Source of the DNA: UBA4744 sp035282865
Lineage (GTDB): Bacteria; Actinomycetota; Acidimicrobiia; Spongiisociales; UBA4744
Length of the DNA: 6,831 nucleotides
Reading direction: 5' to 3'
Assembly: GCA_035282865.1 (NCBI GenBank)
Contig: DATEVB010000205.1
Span: forward strand, 1 to 6,831
Below, piece after piece: positions 1-5,502 of this stretch (its first letter is position 1; each line of letters opens with the position of its first letter). The notes beneath the pieces were generated by a model. The model made no database searches and was not told where the DNA came from. It saw nothing but the letters and a program-made list of their open reading frames with translations. The position numbers and the translations under genes are program-made.

Positions 1-278
1 TCGGGAGACAGATCCTCGAAGGTGTCGAGCATCCGGCAGTACAGGTAGGCCACCGCAGCGACCCTCGCCTTGCCAGGAGAGAGCGCCAGGATGGTGGCGG
101 CAAAGCTCCTTGCGGCGTGGGGCAGGATGGCCCACACGAACTCTTCCGGGTCCTCGATCGCCCCCAGGTAGGCGAGATCGGGGCCGTCGCGATTCGTGAA
201 GACGCCCCGGGCCAACATTCGGAAACGTCGCAGGGTTGCATCAAACCTCGTCACCGTCTGCGAACGTAGCAGACTCAT
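1..278 (-). CDS. Squalene/phytoene synthase family protein, N-terminal part (runs off left edge)
   Basis: About 92 codons are visible from an ATG at 278 down to the window edge; the C-terminal two thirds lies outside. The reading was made by hand on the minus strand. Residues about 48-90 contain ILPHAARSF, then AYLYCRMLDTFEDLSP, which match the first helices and the first aspartate-rich motif (D-x-x-E-D) of the SQS/PSY family. These enzymes condense two prenyl diphosphates head to head at the membrane to give squalene, phytoene or related C30/C40 products, using Mg2+ bound by such aspartates. The DTFED form is closer to squalene synthases than to the usual phytoene synthases, but the product cannot be told from this fragment. 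The start is uncertain: in-frame GTG codons lie at 314, 305 and 296, and none of the candidates has a clear ribosome binding site. The gene follows the slipin gene on the same strand after about 100 bases, so co-transcription is possible. The family call is fairly sure; the exact enzyme is not. Confidence 0.72.
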   Translation of the reverse strand, partial: MSLLRSQTVTRFDATLRRFRMLARGVFTNRDGPDLAYLGAIEDPEEFVWAILPHAARSFAATILALSPGKARVAAVAYLYCRMLDTFEDLSP

Positions 279-381
279 CGCGGCGGCCCGCGCCACGATG
301 GCCACTGAACTCACATCGTCGGGCCAAAGACGGCCTGCCCGGGGTGTGGCCGTGTCACCCGCCCTGGCCTTCGCTCACCAC

Positions 382-1143
382 CTACCGCCTGTCGGTTGCT
401 CTTTCAACCCAGCGCAGCACCTCGACCGGTAGCGGAAAGATCAGTGTCGAGTTCTTCTCCGCGGCGACTTCGGTCATGGTGGACAGCACCCGCAACTGCA
501 AGGCGGCCGGATGGGCCTCGAGGATGGCGGCTGCCTGGCCCAGTTCGGTGGCCGCTTCCCGCTCTCCTTTGGCGTGGATCACCTTGGCACGTCGTTCCCG
601 CTCCGACTCGGCCTGGCGGGCCATGGCCCGGCGCATGCCGTCGGGCAGCTCGACGTCCTTGACCTCGACGAGGGTCACCTTGACCCCCCACGGGTCGGTC
701 AACCCATCGATGATTTGTTGAAGGCGCTGGTTGATGTCGTCCCGCTTGACGAGCAGGTCGTCCAAGTCGGCTTGTCCGATGATGCTGCGAAGGGTTGTTT
801 GGGCCACCTGCCCGGTACCGAAGATGTAGTTCTCGATGGCGATCACAGACCTGACGGGATCGACCACGTTGAAGTACGCCACCGCATTCACCCGGACGGT
901 CACGTTGTCCCTGGTGATGATGTCCTGGGGTGGAATGTCCATGGTGGTGGTCCGGAGCGTGACTCGCACCATCCGATCGACGATCGGGATGATGAAGAAC
1001 AGACCCGGGCCCTTGGCGCCGATCACCCGCCCCAGCCGGAAGATCACCCCCCGTTCGTACTCTTTGGCTATCCGGACGGCGGCGATGAATATGGTCAGCG
1101 CCACCGCCACCGCTATCAGGATGCCTACCGTTGCATCGCTCAT
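382..1143 (-). CDS. Slipin / stomatin-like SPFH-domain membrane protein
   Basis: This is a 253-residue SPFH (band 7) protein, the normal length for bacterial and archaeal slipins. One N-terminal membrane segment (about residues 5-23) is followed by the signature KEYERGVIFRLGRV (27-40) and GPGLFFIIPIVD (45-56). The SPFH domain runs to about residue 175. A charged helical stretch rich in E, R, K and A (about 175-215) should form the coiled coil used for oligomerisation. The C-terminus carries NSTLIFPLPVEVL (231-243), the hydrophobic segment that corresponds to the site cut by NfeD protease in the archaeal stomatin PH1511. Such proteins form large membrane-bound rings or scaffolds that organise membrane microdomains or chaperone membrane proteins. 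The ATG at 1143 was chosen because a strong GAGGAGGAG lies just upstream and it overlaps the upstream NfeD stop as ATGA, indicating translational coupling. An open upstream extension to 1248 has no slipin similarity. QmcA/HflK-type paralogues are less likely given the NfeD partner and small size. Confidence 0.93.
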   Translation of the reverse strand: MSDATVGILIAVAVALTIFIAAVRIAKEYERGVIFRLGRVIGAKGPGLFFIIPIVDRMVRVTLRTTTMDIPPQDIITRDNVTVRVNAVAYFNVVDPVRSVIAIENYIFGTGQVAQTTLRSIIGQADLDDLLVKRDDINQRLQQIIDGLTDPWGVKVTLVEVKDVELPDGMRRAMARQAESERERRAKVIHAKGEREAATELGQAAAILEAHPAALQLRVLSTMTEVAAEKNSTLIFPLPVEVLRWVERATDRR

Positions 1144-2483
1144 GGGTTCTCCTCCTCGGTCTGGACAATCAGTTCGAGTCCTTCGGTGGCGACCACGGTC
1201 ACCAATTGGCCTTTGGTCAGATCCCCGCCGCGGGACCGGATCCGCCACCAGGCTCCTTCCACGAAGCCCTGACCGCTCCGCCCGTCGGCGGTGGCGACCA
1301 CCATCCGGCGACCCACCAGCGCCTCCACTCCCGACGCGGCGGGTGCCCGGCGCGCCCGCCAGGTCAACCGGCCCGCCAGCACCGCCCCGGCGCCAACCAC
1401 CAGGCCGACCGGCCAGAGCACGATCGGGCGGATACCGAACGGGCCTTCGAAGAGGAGCAGCCCACCCACGATCAGGGCGATGGTCCCTCCGGCCGCCAGC
1501 ACCCCGATCCCGGGTACGAACAGCTCCCCGATGAACAGCCCTGCCGCCAGGATCAGCAGCGCCGCCCCGGCCACCGTGACCGGCAGCACCGAAAGAGCGA
1601 AGAATCCCAGGATCAAGAGGATCACCCCGACGATCCCGGCCAGTCCCAGCCCGGGGTTGGCGACCTCGTAGATGACCGCCAGCGTGCCCAGGGAGACGAA
1701 CAGGAACGCCAGATTGGGATCGGCGATAACCAGCAACAGGCTGCGGAAGAAACCAGCATCGTAGGCCTGGACGCCCCGGCTCTCCGTGTCCAGAATCACC
1801 TGACGGCCGTCGGCCAAGCTCACCGTTTCCCCGTCGATCTCCTCCAGCAACACGTTGAGGTCGCGAACCACCAGGTCCACGACCCCCGACTCGATGGCCT
1901 GGTCGGCGGTGATCGACCGCCCGTCGCGCACCGCCTGGACGGCGAACCGGACATCCCGGCCCCGGACCTCCGCCACCGATTCGGCAAACGCGGCGGCGTC
2001 GTTGATGACCTTGTCGGTGATCTCACCGCCTGCGAGATCGACGGGGGTGGCGGCTCCAATTGTGGTGCCGGGGGCCATGGCTGCGATGTGGGCGGCCATC
2101 GTGATGAAGGTTCCGGCCGAAGCGGCTCTCCCTCCCGACGGGGTCACGTACACGACTACCGGCACCCGGGCACCGAGGAAAGCCTGGACGATGTCGCGCA
2201 TCGACGCGTCGAGCCCGCCGGGGGTGTCCAACTCCACGACGAAGACCTCGTATTCCTCCTCCTCGGCCGTGCGAATCCCATCGGCCAGGTACTCGGCGGT
2301 GACCGGCGTGATCGGGCCGTCGACAGTGGCGACCAGCGCGGTGGGGACCTCTTGGGCCATCGACGCCGTGCCAAACGGAGCGAGGAGCGCAACCATGAAA
2401 AGGATGACGCACGTCCGGTGGAAGGGATCCCGCCCGAAGCGGCGGGCCCCCGGATTGCCCGTGGTGGATCCCAGATGGCCCAT
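1140..2483 (-). CDS. nfeD: NfeD family membrane-bound serine protease (long form, ClpP-class)
   Basis: This is a three-part long-form NfeD. From the ATG at 2483 it has 447 residues: a signal peptide (hydrophobic CVILFMVALLAPFG, likely cleavage after ASMA), a ClpP-like protease domain (about residues 45-215), about four or five membrane segments (about 255-373), and a C-terminal NfeD OB-fold (about 385-442, with the GFVEGAWWRIRS signature). The protease domain shows ELDTPGG, the nucleophile loop GGRAASAGT (Ser122) and Lys158 in ITDKVINDAAAF. These fit the Ser-Lys dyad known from Pyrococcus PH1510. The active site should face outside the cytoplasm. The expected substrate is the hydrophobic C-terminus of the slipin encoded next, whose ATG overlaps this stop codon. 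The start is uncertain: the frame is open to a TTG at 2516, and a GTG at 2510 could serve a leaderless transcript. The catalytic residues look intact, so the protein is probably active. Confidence 0.93.
   Translation of the reverse strand: MGHLGSTTGNPGARRFGRDPFHRTCVILFMVALLAPFGTASMAQEVPTALVATVDGPITPVTAEYLADGIRTAEEEEYEVFVVELDTPGGLDASMRDIVQAFLGARVPVVVYVTPSGGRAASAGTFITMAAHIAAMAPGTTIGAATPVDLAGGEITDKVINDAAAFAESVAEVRGRDVRFAVQAVRDGRSITADQAIESGVVDLVVRDLNVLLEEIDGETVSLADGRQVILDTESRGVQAYDAGFFRSLLLVIADPNLAFLFVSLGTLAVIYEVANPGLGLAGIVGVILLILGFFALSVLPVTVAGAALLILAAGLFIGELFVPGIGVLAAGGTIALIVGGLLLFEGPFGIRPIVLWPVGLVVGAGAVLAGRLTWRARRAPAASGVEALVGRRMVVATADGRSGQGFVEGAWWRIRSRGGDLTKGQLVTVVATEGLELIVQTEEENP
1149..1157 (-). 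promoter_or_regulatory. Strong ribosome binding site of the slipin gene, inside the NfeD 3' end
   Basis: On the minus strand GAGGAGGAG is followed by AACCC and the slipin ATG. It lies within the last codons of NfeD, where it also encodes the EEE of the C-terminus. It fixes the slipin start at 1143 and supports coupled translation of the pair. Confidence 0.8.
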
Positions 2484-2515
2484 GCGGTGACCCCGCGGCG
2501 CGACTCTCACTTCCA

Positions 2516-2521
2516 ACAGTA
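2516..2521 (-). promoter_or_regulatory. Candidate -10 element for the NfeD-slipin operon
   Basis: On the minus strand this reads TACTGT, which fits the TAnnnT core of a -10 element. It lies 5 bases before a GTG (2510) that is in frame with NfeD. Transcription starting at or beside that GTG would give a leaderless mRNA, which would agree with the lack of a ribosome binding site for any NfeD start. No convincing -35 is seen; CGGACA lies upstream at a long spacing. Such a short motif occurs often by chance. Confidence 0.22.
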
Positions 2522-2610
2522 GACGCCGCCGGGAGGCGCGTGTCCGGACCAGCCCGGCTCGAGTTAGGCCCGCTTCGGGTCGGAGCCGAAAGAACAGCTC
2601 ACGAAAGGCG

Positions 2611-2703
2611 CTAATCCTTGCCTCGGTCCTCGTACGCCACTCTGCCGGCTTCCGAACGCGGCTCCGACGCCTTCAGTTCCTCCCGGCCGGTTCGGTTGCT
2701 CAT
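2611..2703 (-). CDS. Possible 30-residue hydrophilic small protein
   Basis: ATG at 2703 to TAG at 2611 encodes 30 residues, starting MSNRTGREELKASEP and ending YEDRGKD. Nearly half the residues are charged (7 basic, 7 acidic, net about zero). There is no hydrophobic stretch, cysteine or signal peptide. The main support is AGGAG at 2715-2711, exactly 7 bases before the ATG, a better ribosome binding site than most genes in this window have. About 23 of 30 codons end in G or C, like the neighbouring genes. It is the only short ORF in the divergent spacer with such a start. It lies about 100 bases ahead of NfeD on the same strand and could be co-transcribed with it or be a leader ORF. I recognise no family, and a chance ORF remains quite possible. 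Confidence 0.42.
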   Translation of the reverse strand: MSNRTGREELKASEPRSEAGRVAYEDRGKD

Positions 2704-2710
2704 TGGATCG

Positions 2711-2715
2711 CTCCT
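2711..2715 (-). promoter_or_regulatory. Ribosome binding site of the 30-residue ORF
   Basis: AGGAG on the minus strand, 7 bases before the ATG at 2703. Spacing and sequence are near ideal, and this is the chief reason for calling the small ORF. Confidence 0.42.
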
Positions 2716-2847
2716 GGGCGGGGCGATGCCGGTAAGGCGACTTCACGAAGGGGTCCACCCCACGCTTGGGCCGCGACCGGGCCGCGGAGAGCCGAAGACG
2801 AAGACTGGGATGGGGCTGGACTGTGGCGAGCGGCCCAGGGCGAGAGC

Positions 2848-2853
2848 TACCCT
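2848..2853 (+). promoter_or_regulatory. Candidate -10 element for the GT4 gene
   Basis: TACCCT fits TAnnnT and ends 9 bases before the GT4 ATG at 2863. That would place the transcript start within a few bases of the ATG and make the mRNA leaderless or nearly so. This agrees with the absence of a ribosome binding site upstream of the ATG. No -35 is recognisable, so the call is weak. Confidence 0.25.
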
Positions 2854-2862
2854 CGCCGTCTG

Positions 2863-3942
2863 ATGTCATCTCCAACCCTCGCATCCAACCGGCTCCGGGT
2901 GGCGATGCTGGCCCCGATCTCGTGGCGCGTGCCCCCGCGTCACTACGGGCCATGGGAGCAATTCGTCTCTCTCCTCACGGAAGGGCTGGTCAACCGGGGA
3001 GTCGACGTCACCCTGTTTGCCACCGCCGACTCGTTGACCGGGGCGCGCCTGGTGGGGACTGCCCCGACGGGATACTCCGAAGATGCCGGGTTGGATCCGA
3101 AGGTCTGGGAGGGCCTGCATATCTCGGCGGTTTTTGAGCGGGCCGGAGAGTTCGATGTGATCCACAACAGCTTCGATTTCCTACCGCTCACTTACAGCGG
3201 TCTGGTAGACACCCCGGTCGTGACCACCATTCACGGATTTTCGTCTGAGCGGATCGTGCCTGTCTTCGAGAAGTACAACGACCGCGGCTACTACGTGGCG
3301 ATAAGCGACGCGGACCGGCACGAGAAGCTCGATTACGTGGCCACGATCCACCACGGCATCGACATGCAGGCCTTTGCGGTGCGTCCGCGACCGGGCGACT
3401 ACTTGCTGTTCTTCGGCAGGATCCATCCTGACAAGGGAACCGCCGAGGCCATCGAGGTAGCCGAACGGGCCGGCATGCCGCTCACCATCGCCGGAATCAT
3501 CCAGGACAGTGATTACTTCGATCGGTTGGTGAAACCCCGGGTGGATGGGGAGCAAGTCCGCTACATCGGCCCGGTAGGTCCTGAAGCACGCGGGGATCTG
3601 CTCGGCGGTGCCCGGGCACTCCTGCACCTCATCGACTTCGACGAGCCATTCGGGTTCAGTGTTGTCGAGGCGATGGCCTGCGGGACACCGGTGATCGCCC
3701 ACCCGCGCGGGTCGATGCCGGAGCTGATTCGCGACGGTGAAAATGGCTTCCTGGTGGGTTCGATCGGCGAGGCCGTCGCCGCCGTTCACGCCTCCGGCCG
3801 CATGGACCCGATGGCAGTGAGAACATCGGTCGAGCGCCGCTTCGACGTAAACCGCATGGTCGACGAGTACCTTGCCGTCTATCACCGCGTCGTGGAGCAC
3901 CACCAGACGAGACGAGCCTGCCGGGTGTCCGGGACGAGTTGA
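2863..3942 (+). CDS. GT4-family glycosyltransferase (GT-B fold)
   Basis: A complete 359-residue retaining glycosyltransferase of family GT4, of usual length. The N-terminal Rossmann half starts with LRVAMLAPISWRVPPRHYGPWEQ (split here as about residues 11-33, including the acceptor-side loop), then RGVDVTLFAT, DVIHNSFDF and TTIHGFSSE. The C-terminal donor half begins near residue 180 with LLFFGRIHPDKG (Arg186 and Lys191, likely binding the nucleotide-sugar phosphates). It contains the E-x7-E motif EPFGFSVVE (Glu261, Glu269) and the family-typical EAMACGTPVIA. It should be a soluble or membrane-associated cytoplasmic enzyme using an NDP-sugar or GDP-mannose. Donor and acceptor cannot be read from sequence. 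The ATG at 2863 lacks a ribosome binding site; another ATG at 2905 lies inside the first beta strand and is too late. The gene converges with the GH130 gene, with 5 bases between stops, which suggests a shared glycan pathway. Many GT4 proteins of this type have G-G-T/S-E where this one has GPWEQ. Confidence 0.9.
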   Translation: MSSPTLASNRLRVAMLAPISWRVPPRHYGPWEQFVSLLTEGLVNRGVDVTLFATADSLTGARLVGTAPTGYSEDAGLDPKVWEGLHISAVFERAGEFDVIHNSFDFLPLTYSGLVDTPVVTTIHGFSSERIVPVFEKYNDRGYYVAISDADRHEKLDYVATIHHGIDMQAFAVRPRPGDYLLFFGRIHPDKGTAEAIEVAERAGMPLTIAGIIQDSDYFDRLVKPRVDGEQVRYIGPVGPEARGDLLGGARALLHLIDFDEPFGFSVVEAMACGTPVIAHPRGSMPELIRDGENGFLVGSIGEAVAAVHASGRMDPMAVRTSVERRFDVNRMVDEYLAVYHRVVEHHQTRRACRVSGTS

Positions 3943-3947
3943 AGCGG

Positions 3948-5420
3948 TTACTTCTCCGCCAGCCGGGTGAGGAGATCGTCGAGCGGCACCGTGGCTATGC
4001 CGGTTCCGACGTCCGAGATTCCGTAGGGAAGCACGAGGCGGTTGCCGTGGATCATGCTGCCACACGAGTACAAGACGTTGGGCACATACCCTTCGCGTTC
4101 GTCCTCATTTGGCTCCAACAGTGGCTCGTTCAGGTGGCCGATGACCCGGCAGGGATCCTCAGTGTCGAGAAGGATGGCTCCCAGGGTGTAGCGGCGAAGC
4201 GGCCCAACGCCATGGGTGATCACCAACCATCCGGCCTCGGTCTCCAGGGGCGAGCCACAGTTGCCTAGTTGCACGAGTTCCCATGGGCGCTCGGGTTCCT
4301 GGATCCTCTCGGTTTCGTGCCAGAACCGCACGTTGTCCGAGAGCATGAGGTAGTTGTTCTCGTTGTCCTGGCGGGACAGGGCCGCGTAGCGGCCGTCGAT
4401 CTTGCGCGGGAACAGGGCAATACCCTTGTTCTGAGCGGCGCTTCCATTGAGAGTGGCGACCCGGAAGAATAGGAAATCCGGGGTTTCTATCAGCTGCGGG
4501 AGGATCTGGATCCCGTCGAACGCGGTGTAGGTGGCGTAATAGACCACAGTTCCGTCGTCATCGGTGAACCGCACGAAGCGGGCGTCCTCCATCCCGTGGC
4601 TCTCGGTAGGTCCGGCCGGGAAAATCACTCGTTCCGAGATCTCGGAGTCCGTTGGGAAGGTGCTGGCGTAGTTCGAAGACGCCAGCCAATGGATGAGCTT
4701 GGTTGTCTGGAAGGCGATGGCGCGATCCACGCCCTGCCGGTCGAGATCCGCGATTGCCGCTTCGAGCTGCTCGAAAGTGAAATGAGGAGGTAGTGGATCG
4801 AGACACATACGGGTGATGTCATTGAACGCCCCCAGCTCCTCCAGCTTGGTCGAAAAGACGTGTTTGTCGTAGATAGGGGATCTGCGAGGGGCGGTCACCG
4901 CATACCGGCCGGGTTTGTTCATCAAGATCTTTCCGCCGGCGTCGATCACGCCCGAGCGGAACTCGATGGACGAGATGTGTCCTTCACCGATGGCCCGCAG
5001 GCTCATGACGAAACGTTGCTCCCCCGGGTCCAGGCCCAGCTGATCGGGAGCCGGGACCATCGACGGATTGCTGAGGGCAGCCGCCTCGATCGAGTATTCG
5101 TGCGTGAAGTAGGCGCCGATCAGTAGCCGGCGTTCCGGGGAAAGACCGTTCGGGTTGTCGACGTGGTCGGCCACCACCGCAAAGTTGCGCTCGAGGATGC
5201 TGCTGAGGCCGGTGTGCCGGTCTGCGAACTGGTCCTGCGTAGCCGCCAGAGTCGATGCCACCTCCCTCTCCGGCATGGCCAGGATCCGCTTGATGATCAG
5301 CTCCGCTCGTGACTGCCCGTCCGGGAAAACCTGCTGGCCGGGCAAGAATGGCTTGGTGATCACGCGATGTGGGTCCGGGGCAAGGCGCACCGCGGTTCGA
5401 GTGACGCGAATTGGGTTCAT
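3948..5420 (-). CDS. GH130-family beta-mannoside phosphorylase/hydrolase-like protein (long form)
   Basis: 490 residues from the ATG at 5420. The C-terminal half (about 235-485) is a five-bladed propeller of the GH130 type: GPTESHGMEDARF (270-282, with Asp279 in the place of the family's catalytic acid), FPRKIDGRYAALSR (337-350), LGNCGSPLETEAGWLVITHG (385-404, split motif with His403), and GYVPNVLYSCG (444-454). The N-terminal half carries an extra helical region. It includes a PDPHRV-x-KPFLPG start (15-28), a YFTHEYSIEAAALSNPSMV stretch (104-122) and LRAIGEGHISSIEFRSG (141-157), conserved in long GH130-like proteins. Known GH130 enzymes phosphorolyse or hydrolyse beta-1,2- or beta-1,4-mannosides. 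Basic and His residues near the active-site blades make a phosphorylase plausible but do not prove it. No signal peptide, so cytoplasmic. The ATG was chosen because family similarity starts there; the frame is open to 5546 without similarity, and no good ribosome binding site is seen. The 82 bases before the ATG separate it from the barrel gene in the same operon. Confidence 0.88.
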   Translation of the reverse strand: MNPIRVTRTAVRLAPDPHRVITKPFLPGQQVFPDGQSRAELIIKRILAMPEREVASTLAATQDQFADRHTGLSSILERNFAVVADHVDNPNGLSPERRLLIGAYFTHEYSIEAAALSNPSMVPAPDQLGLDPGEQRFVMSLRAIGEGHISSIEFRSGVIDAGGKILMNKPGRYAVTAPRRSPIYDKHVFSTKLEELGAFNDITRMCLDPLPPHFTFEQLEAAIADLDRQGVDRAIAFQTTKLIHWLASSNYASTFPTDSEISERVIFPAGPTESHGMEDARFVRFTDDDGTVVYYATYTAFDGIQILPQLIETPDFLFFRVATLNGSAAQNKGIALFPRKIDGRYAALSRQDNENNYLMLSDNVRFWHETERIQEPERPWELVQLGNCGSPLETEAGWLVITHGVGPLRRYTLGAILLDTEDPCRVIGHLNEPLLEPNEDEREGYVPNVLYSCGSMIHGNRLVLPYGISDVGTGIATVPLDDLLTRLAEK

Positions 5421-5502
5421 GTCGTGGGTCGCTTGCTTCGGTCCGTCCGCGTCCTTTGTTGAGTACCGGAACGCGGAATCAGAGCGTAGGCGACCAGTAC
5501 GC

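Larger units (their letters stand above)
2517..2862. other. Divergent spacer between the NfeD operon and the GT4 gene
   Basis: About 350 bases separate the minus-strand NfeD gene from the plus-strand glycosyltransferase. The spacer should hold both promoters. Beyond the 30-residue ORF and the two weak -10 candidates, I see no tRNA, riboswitch-like fold, tandem repeat or strong palindrome. A short hairpin, cccg-ctt-cggg (2569-2579), has no T-run and is too small to call a terminator. Longer open frames across this stretch on both strands have compositions typical of non-coding frames in GC-rich DNA. Confidence 0.6.

Noticed and set aside
322..335. Palindromic arms ggcc-6-ggcc downstream of slipin, considered as a terminator or operator.
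   Set aside because: Four-base arms are expected by chance at this GC content, and no T-run follows.
1144..1248. Upstream extension of the slipin reading frame.
   Set aside because: It overlaps the NfeD C-terminal domain, is basic and low in motifs, and the ATG at 1143 has a strong ribosome binding site and the standard slipin N-terminus.
1131..2522. 463-codon open frame on the plus strand, antisense to NfeD.
   Set aside because: The product is rich in Q, D, G, H and R without any domain pattern, while the opposite strand encodes a full NfeD with all motifs. It is a shadow frame of GC-rich coding DNA.
2569..2579. Small hairpin cccg-ctt-cggg considered as a terminator.
   Set aside because: Only 4 base pairs and no T-run on either strand.
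2564..2953. 129-codon minus-strand frame across the divergent spacer and into the GT4 start.
   Set aside because: No domain pattern and no ribosome binding site. It runs antisense to the conserved GT4 N-terminus. The shorter 30-codon ORF in another frame has better start evidence.
3181..4065. 294-codon open frame on the minus strand, antisense to the GT4 gene.
   Set aside because: Composition rich in H, R, V and G without motifs. The GT4 frame opposite is a clear family member.
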